Assembly (NCBI GenBank): GCA_963833375.1
Contig: CAWHXR010000001.1
Location: 62,001 to 126,000, forward strand
DNA length: 64,000 bases
Reading direction: 5' to 3'
DNA from: DASUPK01 sp963833375
Lineage (GTDB): Bacteria > Actinomycetota > Thermoleophilia > Solirubrobacterales > 70-9
The position numbers were made by a program, and so were the translations under genes. This document shows, in pieces, positions 33,466 to 42,061 of the stretch. Within the stretch, counting starts at the first letter, position 1, and every line of letters starts with the position of its first letter. The notes under the pieces were generated by a model. The model was given only the letters and a program-made list of their open reading frames with translations. It did not search any database and was not told the DNA's origin.

Positions 33466-35752
33466 CCCGGCGGTCGCCGGCGGCGCCTGGGAGCCGGCCC
33501 TCGGCCCGGCCCGGGATGACGGTCGCCTGGTCGCCGAGTCGGCCGAGCCGGCGACGATGGCGAAGCTCACCGGGCTCCCCGCCTCGCTCGATCCGGGCCT
33601 GGCGGAGGCCCTCTCGCGTGCCGGGATCGATTCCCTCTACTCCCACCAGGCCCAGGCCTACGAGACGGCCCGGCGCTCCCACCTGATCCTGACCAGCGGC
33701 ACCGCCTCGGGCAAGTCGCTCTCCTTCAACCTGCCGGTCCTCGACGGGATCGCCCGGGAGCCGAAGCGACGAGCGATCTACCTCTACCCGACCAAGGCCC
33801 TGGCCCAGGACCAGGCGCGCAAGCTCGGCGAGCTGCGCCCGCCCGGGCTGCGCGAGGCGATCTACGACGGCGACACGCCGCGCGAGGACCGCCCCTCCAT
33901 CCGCCGCCGCGCCAACCTGGTGCTGACCAACCCCGACATGCTCAACGTCGGAGTGCTTCCTCACCACAAGCGCTGGGGGGACTTCATCGCGAACCTGGGT
34001 TGGGTGGTGGTCGACGAGGCCCACACCTACCGGGGCGTCTTCGGCTCCCATGTCGCCAATGTCCTGCGCCGGCTGCGCCGTGCGGCGCGGATCTATGGTG
34101 CGGAGCCGCGCTTCGTGCTGGCCTCGGCGACGATCGCCAACCCGGGCGAGCTCGCCGAGCGCCTCACCGGCCTGCCCTTCGAGCTGCTCGACGACGACGG
34201 CGCGCCCCGGGCCGGGCGCGAGATCGCGATGTGGAACCCGCCGGTGATCGAGCAGCGAACCATGACCCGTCGCTCGCCGGTCTCCGAGGCGGCCGACCTG
34301 CTGGTGGAGCTGGTTTCGCGCGGCGTGCGGACGATCTGCTTCATGCGCAGCCGCCGCGGGATCGAGCTGATCAACCGCTTCGCCTCGATGAAGCTCGCGG
34401 AGGAGGGCAAGGCGGGGCTGGCCGACCGCATCGCGCCCTATCGGGCCGGCTACACGCCCCAGCAGCGGCGCGAGATCGAGTCCCAGCTCGCGTCGGGCGA
34501 GCTGCTCGCGGTCGCCGCGACGGACGCACTCGAGTTGGGGATCGACGTCGGGGAGCTGGACGCCGCGATCTGCGTGAACTTCCCCGGCACCGTCGCCAGC
34601 CTCCGCCAGATGTGGGGCCGGGCCGGACGCCGGCGGCGCGGCCTCGCCGTCTACGTCGCCGGCGAGGACGCCCTCGACCAGTTCTTCTGCCGGCATCCCG
34701 ACGAGTTCCTGGGGCGGCCGGTCGAGGCGGCGATCCTGGACCACCGCTCGGAGCAGATCCAGATGCAGCACCTGGTCGCGGCCGCGTACGAGGCCCCACT
34801 GGGGCCGGAGGACGACGAGATCCTCGGGGAGGGCTGGCAGCAGAGCGCCGAGCGGTTGGTGACGATGGGCGAGCTGCGGCGCGGGCGCGGCGAGCGTTAC
34901 CTGACCCGAAGCGGCGACTTCGTCGCCGGCCGGATCGCGCTCCGCTCCGCCTCGGCCGACAGCGTCGCGGTCGTGGACGCCTCCTCCGGAGAGATGCTCG
35001 GGAACGTCGAGGCCGAGCGCGCCTTCTCGACCGTTCATCCCGGCGCCATCTACCTGCACCTCGGGCGCTCCTACGAGGTCGCCGAGCTCGACATCGCCTC
35101 GCGACGCGCGATCGTCAAGCCCTTCGAGGGCGACTACTACACCCAGGTGAAGAAGGAGACCGAGGTCTACATCGAGGGGGTCCAGACCCAGCGGCGGACC
35201 CTCGGCGTCGAGCTCAACTTCGGCGCGGTCTCGGTCTCCGAGCAGGTGATCGCCTACCAGCGCAAGCGACTCGGCGACAACAAGGTGATCGACATCGTCT
35301 CCCTCGATCTGCCCGAGCAGGACTTCGTCACGCAGGCACTCTGGTATTTGATCGGCGATCGGATGGCCGCGGCCCTGCCGAGCGAGGTGCTGCTCGGCGC
35401 CCTGCACGCCTCCGAGCACGGCCAGATCGCTGTGCTGCCCCTGATCGCGATGTGCGACCGCTGGGACATCGGCGGGCTCTCCACCAACATCCACCACCAG
35501 ACGGGCTCGCCGACGATCTTCATCTACGACGGGCATCCCGGAGGCGTGGGGATCACGCGCCGCGGCTACGAGGAGTTCGAGCGGCTCGTCTCCGACGCGG
35601 ACCGGCTGATCCGGGAATGCCCTTGCGACGACGGCTGCCCGTCCTGTGTGCAGAGCCCGAAGTGCGGCAACCTCAACGAGCACCTCCACAAGGGCGGCGC
35701 GCTGGAGCTGATGGGACGAATGCTCAGAGAGGGCAAGGCGAAGGCGTCGTGA
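33458..35752 (+). CDS. DEAD/DEAH-box helicase with C-terminal Zn-binding domain (MrfA-like)
   Basis: 764 aa from TTG 33458, which overlaps the DHPS-like stop by 8 bp after GGGAGCG; a longer reading inside folP is unlikely. Motif I is TSGTASGKS, motif II VVDEAH, motif III ASATIAN, and helicase C has TDALELGIDVGELDA and MWGRAGRRRRG. The terminal DUF1998-type domain has four Cys in CPCDDGCPSCVQSPKCG. MrfA-type helicases repair mitomycin crosslinks and other lesions. The next gene starts within its stop codon. Confidence 0.88.
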   Translation: MASPAVAGGAWEPALGPARDDGRLVAESAEPATMAKLTGLPASLDPGLAEALSRAGIDSLYSHQAQAYETARRSHLILTSGTASGKSLSFNLPVLDGIAREPKRRAIYLYPTKALAQDQARKLGELRPPGLREAIYDGDTPREDRPSIRRRANLVLTNPDMLNVGVLPHHKRWGDFIANLGWVVVDEAHTYRGVFGSHVANVLRRLRRAARIYGAEPRFVLASATIANPGELAERLTGLPFELLDDDGAPRAGREIAMWNPPVIEQRTMTRRSPVSEAADLLVELVSRGVRTICFMRSRRGIELINRFASMKLAEEGKAGLADRIAPYRAGYTPQQRREIESQLASGELLAVAATDALELGIDVGELDAAICVNFPGTVASLRQMWGRAGRRRRGLAVYVAGEDALDQFFCRHPDEFLGRPVEAAILDHRSEQIQMQHLVAAAYEAPLGPEDDEILGEGWQQSAERLVTMGELRRGRGERYLTRSGDFVAGRIALRSASADSVAVVDASSGEMLGNVEAERAFSTVHPGAIYLHLGRSYEVAELDIASRRAIVKPFEGDYYTQVKKETEVYIEGVQTQRRTLGVELNFGAVSVSEQVIAYQRKRLGDNKVIDIVSLDLPEQDFVTQALWYLIGDRMAAALPSEVLLGALHASEHGQIAVLPLIAMCDRWDIGGLSTNIHHQTGSPTIFIYDGHPGGVGITRRGYEEFERLVSDADRLIRECPCDDGCPSCVQSPKCGNLNEHLHKGGALELMGRMLREGKAKAS

Positions 35753-36297
35753 GCCAGAAGCCGCAGATCTCGGTGATCGGCGCGTCCGAGGGAACAGAGC
35801 AAATCCTGCGAGACGCCGAGGCGGTCGGGCACGGCATTGCGGAGGCCGGCGCCGTGCTGATCTGCGGCGGCCTGACGGGAGTGATGGAGGCGGCCTCGAA
35901 GGGAGCGGCGGAGGCCGGCGGCACGGTCGTGGCCATCCTCCCCACCCTCTCGCCCGCTGATGCGAACCCATACGTCACCCACGCGGTCGCCACCGGGACG
36001 GGCCACGCGCGCAACCTGGCGGTGGTCGCCTCCGGCGAGGCCGTGATCGCGGTCGGCGGCGAGTGGGGAACGCTCTCCGAGATCGCCTTCGCGCGAAAGC
36101 TGGGGCGAACGGTGGTCGCGATTCAGAGCTGGGCCCTCCGGAACCACGCCGGCACCGACCTCGGGATCGTCGAGGCGGAGACCGCCGAGGACGCGGTCAA
36201 GGCCGCGCTCTCCGCCGCGGTGGTCGAGCCGAGCTCGGTCGAGCGGACCGAGGCGGCGGACGACGTGCTCGACCAGCCCGGGGTCGACCATCCCTGA
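35749..36297 (+). CDS. TIGR00725-type (LOG-like/DprA-like) nucleotide-binding protein
   Basis: 182 aa from GTG 35749, overlapping the helicase stop (GTGA). Rossmann-like fold with ISVIGASEG near the start, LICGGLTGVMEAASKGAAEAGGTVVAILP near 45, and VGGEWGTLSEIAFARKLGRTVVAI near 100. These are the marks of the cytochrome/LOG family in the TIGR00725 subgroup. The LOG PGGxGTxxE motif reads GGEWGTLSE, so phosphoribohydrolase activity is uncertain. The extended C-terminal tail is acidic. Confidence 0.82.
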   Translation: MSQKPQISVIGASEGTEQILRDAEAVGHGIAEAGAVLICGGLTGVMEAASKGAAEAGGTVVAILPTLSPADANPYVTHAVATGTGHARNLAVVASGEAVIAVGGEWGTLSEIAFARKLGRTVVAIQSWALRNHAGTDLGIVEAETAEDAVKAALSAAVVEPSSVERTEAADDVLDQPGVDHP

Positions 36298-36301
36298 GCC
36301 G

Positions 36302-36951
36302 AGCGACACTCCGACCCTCCTGCTGATCGGTGGGCCCACGGCGCTGATCAACTACGGCGGACTGCACCTGCTCACCGATCCGACCTTCGGCCGGCCGGCA
36401 GAGCCATGCTTCCGGAGGCGGGCCGGGTGCTCACGACCACGGCGGGCGCGGAGCGGATAGCGGGGAACGTGGTCGGCCTCGAGCCGCGCGACTCGGTCGA
36501 CCTCGAAGGGGCCGACGATGAGGCCGTCGAGGTGACCGCGGTGCGTGCCGACCACGGCCCTCCGGAGGTCGCGGCGAGGAACGGGCCCGTGATCGGCTTC
36601 GTCCTGCGCGGCGCGGGCCTGCCGACGATCTACGTGAGCGGCGACAACGCTTCGGTCGACGTGGCCCGTGAGATCGCCTCCGAGCACGGGCCCTTCGACA
36701 CGACGGTGCTCTTCGTGGGGGGCGCCGAGGTCCCGGAGGCCTGGGGCGAGGGGGTCTACCTGACGCTGACGCCTGAGACCGCCGTCCAGGTGGCCGGCTT
36801 GATGGACGGCGCCGCGATCGTTCCGATCCACCAGGACGGCTGGGCCCACTTCTCCTCCGGAGCCGATGACGTCGCTCGCGCGTTCGCCGAGGCGGGGCTC
36901 TCCGAGCGATTGCGCCCGGTCGCGCCGGGTGGAGAGGTGAAGCTCGGCTAG
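36302..36951 (+). pseudogene. MBL-fold metallohydrolase with internal out-of-frame deletion
   Basis: The N-terminal strand pair is readable in one frame (LLLIGGPTALINYGGLHLLTDPTF, up to about 36395), and the remainder in another (LPEAGRVLTTTAGAERIAGNVVGL onwards, through FVLRGAGLPTIYVSGDNA and VPIHQDGWAHF). Some 35-45 codons that should hold the HxHxDH zinc-binding motif are missing at the junction near 36400. An enzyme lacking both the motif and a continuous frame is unlikely to be active. It follows the LOG-like gene with 4 bp between and was probably once the last gene of that operon. Confidence 0.72.
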
Positions 36952-37982
36952 CGAGCTGCGCCGTATCGGGCGCGCAGGGCCAGGATCGCGAAGGCGTGCG
37001 ACCAGGCGAGCGGGGTGGTCGACGTCGGCCGGCCTTCGGCGCTGCTCACCCGCTCCGGGAGGGTGCCCGCCGGCGTGGCGGCTCGGCGCAGCTCGGTGAG
37101 CAACCGGTCGGCCGCCCGATTCTCGCCGAGCTCCGCCAGAGCCCAGGCCGACCACGCCGTCGGCGCCGTCCAGACCTGGCCGGGAGTCCATCCCTCCATC
37201 GGAGGGATCCCGAACGGCGTCGACTCGCGGACGAGCGTCAGCAGGGTTCGGCACGCCGCATCGCGCAGGGCGGGTCTCGCGAAGGGCGCCACCGCCCAGG
37301 CGGCGGCCGAGTCGAGCCGGTCCGTCCCCCGCTCCCGGAAGAGCCCGCGAGCGGAGCCGAACTCGGACCCGATCTCGGCGGCCGGGGCGCCACCCGCGAT
37401 CGCGTTGCCGAGCAGATCGCCGGTGATGTTCTCGCCATAGTCCTGGCGGTCAGCCCACCCCCCATCCGCCGGCGCGCCTGTCGGCTCACCCGTGGCCGAG
37501 AGCGCCGCCGACACCCAGCCCGCGGCGTCCCCCGCCTCCGGCCGTCCGGGAACCCGGTCTCCATCCGGAAAGTAGCGGGCCGCGTCAAGATCGAGGCCGC
37601 CCAGGAAGCGGGCAACTGCCCTGGCCTCGGGGTGGAGGCCGGCAGCTTGCAGGGCGATCGCTCCGGCGGCGGCGTCGCGGGGCCAGACGTAATCCCAGCC
37701 GGGGCGCTCTCCAGCGATCAGGGCGCCGCTCCGCGGGTCGGTCAGCGCGACCAACACCCGGATCGAGCGCCGGTAGAGGCGCCGGGCCCAGGGCGGCGCC
37801 GCCGGACCAAGGGGCAGCGTGCGCCGCCGCACGGAGGCGAGTGAGAAGGGGCCGGACGGCGGCGCGCCGAAGTGGGGCGCTGGAAGCGCGGTCTCGAGCG
37901 GCTGCGGCGGCTGCTCAGTCGCTCCGGAGACCGAGGCTGCGACCAGGACCGCTGAGCCCGCGGCGACGATGCTCCGGATCAC
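36948..37982 (-). CDS. Exported GH15-like (alpha/alpha six-hairpin) protein
   Basis: 344 aa, ATG start. A signal peptide (IVAAGSAVLVAASVSGA) precedes an (alpha/alpha)6-type domain with GERPGWDYVWPRDAAAGAIAL (the substrate-binding WPRD of glucoamylase-like enzymes) near 95, GWADRQDYGENITGDLLGNA, and TPLAWSHAFAILAL near the end. In GH15 the catalytic base Glu lies in the last motif; here TTPLAWSHA lacks an obvious Glu, so activity is uncertain. It is convergent with the broken MBL gene. Confidence 0.72.
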   Translation of the reverse strand: MIRSIVAAGSAVLVAASVSGATEQPPQPLETALPAPHFGAPPSGPFSLASVRRRTLPLGPAAPPWARRLYRRSIRVLVALTDPRSGALIAGERPGWDYVWPRDAAAGAIALQAAGLHPEARAVARFLGGLDLDAARYFPDGDRVPGRPEAGDAAGWVSAALSATGEPTGAPADGGWADRQDYGENITGDLLGNAIAGGAPAAEIGSEFGSARGLFRERGTDRLDSAAAWAVAPFARPALRDAACRTLLTLVRESTPFGIPPMEGWTPGQVWTAPTAWSAWALAELGENRAADRLLTELRRAATPAGTLPERVSSAEGRPTSTTPLAWSHAFAILALRARYGAAR

Positions 37983-38010
37983 GGCGCGAACGCTAGCCTT
38001 TGCGCCTCCC

Positions 38011-38083
38011 GGCGAGGTAGCTCAGTTGGTAGAGCACACGACTGAAAATCGTGGTGTCGGCGGTTCGACTCCGCCCCTCGCCA
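38011..38083 (+). tRNA. tRNA-Phe (GAA)
   Basis: 73 nt without encoded CCA. The acceptor GGCGAGG pairs with CCTCGCC, with discriminator A at 38083. The anticodon stem CACGA/TCGTG encloses CTGAAAA, giving anticodon GAA. The T-arm has GTTCGACTC. The D-arm AGCTCAGTTGGTAGAGC is canonical. Its 3' half is duplicated at 39628, so the gene has served as an integration site. Confidence 0.97.
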
Positions 38084-38087
38084 TAAA
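38040..38087 (+). repeat. att-like direct repeat, left copy (3' half of tRNA-Phe)
   Basis: 48 bp from the anticodon stem to TAAA past the tRNA, identical to 39628-39675. The next 25 bp are imperfectly repeated as well (CCTGCAAA and GTTTCTG shared). Duplication of a tRNA 3' end is the normal product of tyrosine-integrase insertion. Confidence 0.85.
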
Positions 38088-38306
38088 CACCTGCAAATCG
38101 GCGGTTTCTGACTTCTCTGATCTGCCAGGAACACCAAGAGTGCGAATCGCTGTCAGTCGAATTCGAGCCGTTGCCATCGGCCGGGCCGGCTGAGTTCACT
38201 GCTCCTTCGGCCGATTAGGAGCTCTGACCGCGCTCAGTGCTGGGTATCGCGCGAAGGGGCAGCGAGGGGAACGTCCGGCGAGCAACAGCCGCGATCGTCC
38301 TGACCA

Positions 38307-39332
38307 TTACTTCTTCTTCTTTAGCTTCACCTTCGTCGACCGGGTGGCGGGGTTGCCGTTGGTCGGCGTGTAGGAAATCGTAACCTTCAGCTTCACCTTG
38401 CCGGTCGCGTTCAGCTTCTTGCGCTGCTTTCCCTTAGCGCGGATCAGGAGGGTCGCCGGGCCGGCGCTGACCGCCTTGCTGGTCACCGCCCGGCCAGCGG
38501 AGGCCGCCTTTACGCCCTTGCCCGAGGCGACGAGCTCGCCCGGGTTGGGCACGGTCAGGTTGAGCGTCGCGGTGCCCTTCTTCCTGTTCAGCGTCGTCTT
38601 GCCCACAGTGATGGTGTTGCTCGGATCGAAGACGGCGGTGACGTTCAGCCGGTAGAAGCAGCAGTTCCCGGGGCCGTAATCGTGGAAGGTCCCGGACTGG
38701 CCGTCCAGGAGATCGCCCGCGAGCTCGAAATAGGTGTCGGTCGTATCGAAGTTGCAGGCGGTCTCCGCGGCGTTGTCGCCGTGATGCAGGCCGATGATGT
38801 CGCCCGGCTGCACCGCGATGCTCGTTGCGAAGGTGTTCACGACGCCCGGGTTGAGCGGTTGGGGCCCATCGTGGCCGACTACCTTGTAGCTGAGGCCGCC
38901 GTTAGGGCGGAAGACCTTGAAGGTCATGATCTGTCCCGTGTCCGTAGCCGACCTGTTGCTCCATGACGTGATCCGTCCCGTCCCGGGAACCACGTACGTA
39001 TTGCCGGCGGTGACTGTGGGCTGCAGCTCGTCGGTCGGTGAGGAACCGCTGCAGTTTGAATCCGGCACGCTGGGCGCGAGCTGTCCGAGGGTCACCGAGG
39101 CCCCGGCAGACGAAGCACAGGGCGACAGCAGGAGCGCCGCGACGGAGGCAGCGAGCGCGAAGCCCGTTCGCTGGCGCCGTAGTCGGTCAGCCGATCGAGT
39201 CGTGCCCTGCAGCCGTGGCCGAATCCTGCGTGCCCTTCTCCCCATTGCTGGGGCCACCCTAGTCGCTCTTCGTCGGCGCGGCAAGCGAGGGACGGTCGAG
39301 AAGGGGACTTGTTCGGCTCCCGTCGGTTCCAA
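38307..39332 (-). CDS. Secreted jelly-roll protein with basic KLKKKK tail
   Basis: 341 aa from 39332; an internal ATG at 39245 gives a more usual signal peptide (FALAASVAALLLSPCASSAG). A beta-jelly-roll-like region (GQIMTFKVFRPNGG, VNTFATSIAVQPGDIIGLHHGDN) is followed by a C-terminal module of about 110 aa (KKGTATLNLTVPNPGEL, then GKVKLKVTISYTPTNG) ending KVKLKKKK. The same two-part layout occurs in the 49878 gene, and the module also in 39716 and 50957. It is the only gene between the two tRNA-Phe repeats and is probably cell-surface. Confidence 0.7.
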   Translation of the reverse strand: MEPTGAEQVPFSTVPRLPRRRRATRVAPAMGRRARRIRPRLQGTTRSADRLRRQRTGFALAASVAALLLSPCASSAGASVTLGQLAPSVPDSNCSGSSPTDELQPTVTAGNTYVVPGTGRITSWSNRSATDTGQIMTFKVFRPNGGLSYKVVGHDGPQPLNPGVVNTFATSIAVQPGDIIGLHHGDNAAETACNFDTTDTYFELAGDLLDGQSGTFHDYGPGNCCFYRLNVTAVFDPSNTITVGKTTLNRKKGTATLNLTVPNPGELVASGKGVKAASAGRAVTSKAVSAGPATLLIRAKGKQRKKLNATGKVKLKVTISYTPTNGNPATRSTKVKLKKKK

Positions 39333-39627
39333 CCAGCGATGAGCAAACGAGCGCGACTCCCTTCGCGTGGTTGGGGCAGTTTCGGAGTCCCCGAGTTGGC
39401 GCGCAGGCGCTGCTCCTCTCGACGAAACCCGGCACTGCGGCCGACAGGAGTCCCGCTCCGGTGGACCAGCGGTCGCGATTCAAGAGGAAACGGCGCTGCG
39501 CATGGTCATGACCGGTCGCTCATGACCCAAATCCAACCGAATCCGCAGGAAACCAATGGCAACTCGCCAGTTGGCCCGATCAGGAAAGTCCCTGCAACCA
39601 CGGCCAAATCATGGCCTCGATTTCCTT
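39333..39627. other. Intergenic segment, no gene seen
   Basis: Between the jelly-roll gene and the second tRNA-Phe repeat. No ORF with family signs, no integrase trace and no stable hairpin stood out. It would carry the promoter of the leftward secreted-protein gene. Confidence 0.4.
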
Positions 39628-39675
39628 GACTGAAAATCGTGGTGTCGGCGGTTCGACTCCGCCCCTCGCCATAAA
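39628..39675 (+). repeat. att-like direct repeat, right copy (tRNA-Phe 3' half)
   Basis: Exact 48-bp copy of 38040-38087. It lacks the acceptor 5' strand and D-arm, so it is not a functional tRNA. It marks the far end of an inserted segment of about 1.6 kb or the boundary between successive insertions. Confidence 0.85.
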
Positions 39676-39715
39676 TCCCTGCAAAACGGGAGTTTCTGGC
39701 CCCCGCTTTCGGAAC

Positions 39716-40114
39716 GGGGACTTGGCTGACGGTGAGCAGGGAACTTTTTCCAGCGCCTTCTCGAATGAGCGCGTGAACGTATCGGCCGTGCTCAATCCGT
39801 CGAACTCGTTCACCCTCGGCGCCATCGCGCGCAACAAGAGAAAGGGCACGGCCACCCTCACGGTCAACGTTCCCAATCCCGGCGAGCTGACTGGGTCGGG
39901 TAACGGGGTCAAGATCGCCAGCGCCGCAGGAGCCGCGATCAGCAAGACGGTGAGCGCACCGGGCGACGTGCAGCTGACGATCAAGGCGAAGGGAAAGGAG
40001 AAGCGGAAGCTGAACGAGACCGGCAAGGTCAGCGTGAAACCCACGATCACCTACACCCCAACCGGAGGCGATCCGAGCACCCAGTCAAGGAAGCTGAAGC
40101 TCAAGAAACGCTGA
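39716..40114 (+). pseudogene. 5'-truncated paralogue of the jelly-roll/KLK-tail protein
   Basis: The readable part begins DLADGEQGTF, which aligns with DLLDGQSGTF of the 38307 protein, and runs through NPSNSFTLGAIARNKRKGTATLTVNVPNPGEL to TITYTPTGGDPSTQSRKLKLKKR. The signal peptide and jelly-roll are missing, and the sequence upstream is the tRNA-Phe scar. The truncation therefore coincides with the integration boundary. A start inside the tRNA remnant (ATG 39611) is possible but would give no signal peptide. Confidence 0.7.
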
Positions 40115-40119
40115 CGAGT

Positions 40120-40140
40120 CGCGGCTGCTCCTCGCGATGA
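40120..40140 (+). terminator. Hairpin after the truncated paralogue
   Basis: TGCTCCTC and GAGGAGCA form a perfect 8-bp stem with a GCGAT loop, just after the 40114 stop. The arms recall the GCTCC/GGAGC repeats at 18815, 20552 and 32562. There is no T run. Confidence 0.45.
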
Positions 40141-40268
40141 GGAGCACTCCGGATAGTCAGTGCTGGGTTTGGCGCGATGCGGAAGCGGAGATCTGTACGC
40201 GCCGGGTGCGACCTCGCCCCTTGCTCGAAGACTGCGCTCCGCTGTACGAGCCTGACGGTACGCTGGCG

Positions 40269-40697
40269 TCACGAGTGCTCGAGGTCGTGAACGGTAGACG
40301 GGTGCTCGTGCACGATGCGGTAGCCGCCCGGCCGCCGCTCCCAGACCTCGGAGATGCGAGCTTCTAGTTCGTAGCGCCGGCCGTCCGCGAAGCCGTAGGC
40401 CAACCGAAACGGGTAGCTAGTGACGACGACGCGGTTGTCGGCGAGCCCCTTTGCCTCGACTGGACCGGTTCTCTGGACTTCGATGGTCGCTAGTCCGGGG
40501 TAGATGGCCTCGCGCATTTGTTCGAAGCCCCGAAAGCCGGCTAACGGCGCCAGACTGTCGTAGATGACGACGTCGGGGTCGGGCGCGTAGAAATCGGCCA
40601 GCCGCGCGTAGTCTGGCCGACCCACATCGCTGCTCCAGGCCTGACAGAACTCGTCGGCTGCACGATCCCAGTTCGGGTTTGTCTCGCTCACAGACAC
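40269..40697 (-). CDS. SnoaL/NTF2-like family protein
   Basis: 142 aa, ATG start. A single cone domain: WDRAADEFCQAWSSDVGRPDYARLADFYAPDPDVVIYDSLAPLAGFRGFEQM (helices then strand), and the closing strands ARISEVWERRPGGYRIVHEHPS. HEHPS at the end is common in ketosteroid-isomerase-like SnoaL proteins, where the His may line the pocket. Substrate unknown. It is convergent with the truncated paralogue. Confidence 0.78.
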   Translation of the reverse strand: MSVSETNPNWDRAADEFCQAWSSDVGRPDYARLADFYAPDPDVVIYDSLAPLAGFRGFEQMREAIYPGLATIEVQRTGPVEAKGLADNRVVVTSYPFRLAYGFADGRRYELEARISEVWERRPGGYRIVHEHPSTVHDLEHS

Positions 40698-41085
40698 CAG
40701 CGATCGTTCCTAACGCGTCAGATCAGCTCCAGAGGAAGGCTCCGTTCGCTCTGCAAGAGCTTCCCGGCAAGCGGCTCCCAGCGCGCGGAATCGCCCGCCG
40801 AGAGGCCCTCATCCAGCGCCCCAAGCACGTCCCCCCGCCCAATCTTCGACTTTGCGCCCGGCATGCGAGTCGAGTTTAAGCGTCGTCGCTCGCTCCGCCG
40901 GAGTGCTGCCTTCGCGTGCATGGAGCACTGCAGAAACCCGCGCTGGGCACCTCGAAGTAGCGGGGGCCCGATGCGTTTCTCGCCACCACCGCACGCGTAT
41001 TCGGGAGACCAGTCGGTACCCCAGCTAGGAAGTCCTCGCTCCCGCTCTTACGCGATAGCGACAGCGCGGCCTACGCGCAAAGTGT
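40698..41085. other. Intergenic segment, no convincing gene
   Basis: A 48-codon reading on the minus strand from about 40865 (starting MPGAKSKIGRGD) has some protein-like character but no recognised family. A degenerate TGCATGG hairpin lies near 40916. Otherwise I see nothing; it is probably decayed sequence. Confidence 0.3.
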
Positions 41086-41105
41086 CGCTTTGCATGGAAA
41101 GCAGC
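41086..41105 (+). repeat. Double-hairpin repeat, copy 1 (B half only)
   Basis: CGCTTT, loop GCATGG, AAAGCAGC. First copy of the dispersed repeat family at 41-53 kb. It lies about 90 bp upstream of the collagen-like pseudogene start; the ATG in its loop opens a spurious reading frame. Confidence 0.75.
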
Positions 41106-41194
41106 AGTCGTATTACTCTTTTCCTCCCCCCTTCTTCCCCTTCCTCTCCCTCCTCCTTCCTGAGCCGTCGCAGATCGATCGTTGGGCAAGGGAA

Positions 41195-41785
41195 ATGAGT
41201 CGAGCGGCTTTGGTCGGTGTGGCTGCTCTGCTGCTCGGGGTGCTGATCGCGCAGGTTGCCCTGGCTGGCGGATCTGGATGTCGAGAGGTCGCTGGACTGC
41301 AGCACCAGATCGACCAGCTCAGGCGGCACACTCGCCAAGACCCGCAGCGCGGCCCACGCGGTCCCGGCTGGTCCACAGGGTCTTCCCGGACTCCAAGGCG
41401 CGACGGGCCCGCAGGGACCGGGGGCGATCTCTATCAACATGCCTGGCGTCTCCCTCGGGCCCCCCTATCCACGTCCTCGCCACCATCAATGGCGTCGATG
41501 CCTGACTATGGCTGTGACGCGTTTGACTTTGGTTTTGTCGAGGTCGGAATACGGCCGCATCTGTCCGGAGACACCGTATTGGCGAGCGGCGACAGGGCCC
41601 AAGATGGGACCCTCACGTCGGTGCAGTCGGCATCGACGACAGCAATCTCCGCCGTCGCTACCTCCACGGCGAATTTCGATGTGATCGCGTGGAGCCAAAG
41701 CGTCGGCAAGTTGGCTCGCTTCGATCTGGGTGGATTCCACGGCAGCGGCTGGAACATCTGGGGACTGGTGATTCCGGGGTCCTAG
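41195..41785 (+). pseudogene. Frameshifted secreted collagen-like protein
   Basis: ATG 41195 follows AAGGGAA and begins MSRAALVGVAALLLGVLIAQVALAGG, a signal peptide or anchor. A collagen-like stretch (PQGLPGLQGATGPQGPGAISINMPGVSLG) lies in a second frame, IHVLATINGVDA in a third, and the C-terminal domain DAFDFGFVEVG through GWNIWGLVIPGS in the first again. At least three indels (near 41330, 41450, 41505) separate them. The order signal, Gly-x-y repeat, beta C-domain suggests a fibre-like surface protein that no longer forms. Confidence 0.6.
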
Positions 41786-41821
41786 CCCTGCGCGCGAGCG
41801 GGTTCGCCAGGTCATCGGGAG

Positions 41822-41862
41822 TAGCGCTTTGGACGAAAAGCGGCGCTTGGCATGGAAAGCGC
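41822..41862 (+). repeat. Double-hairpin repeat, copy 2 (A and B halves)
   Basis: Hairpin A (GCGCTTT, loop GGACGAA, AAGCGG) then hairpin B (CGCTTG, GCATGG, AAAGCGC). It sits 37 bp after the collagen-like reading ends and about 200 bp before the next gene. Confidence 0.8.
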
Positions 41863-42061
41863 AAACCTGTTCCACTCTGTCGACGAGACGCACCTGATCC
41901 CCTCATGTCTTGCCGAGGAGAGATCATCGCCAGAGCTCAAGCCTGACTGGTCTCCTACTTCCGGGCGCGATTGACGGCCTACTCGGCTAGCAGTAGGGTC
42001 GCCGTCTAGGTAAGGGAGGCGGTGAACGTGGGGCCGGCGGAGCGACGAAAGGACCAGATCG

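Noticed and set aside
33065..35752. Longer start for the helicase (895 aa)
   Set aside because: It would overlap the DHPS-like gene by 400 bp; the TTG at 33458 follows a GGGAG site at the end of that gene.
38040..39675. Complete prophage or integrative element
   Set aside because: Only one secreted-protein gene lies between the repeats; no integrase, excisionase or structural genes are seen.
41090..41785. 231-codon reading starting in the repeat loop
   Set aside because: The ATG belongs to the GCATGG loop; the first 35 codons are not protein-like and the frame crosses three indels of a collagen-like pseudogene.
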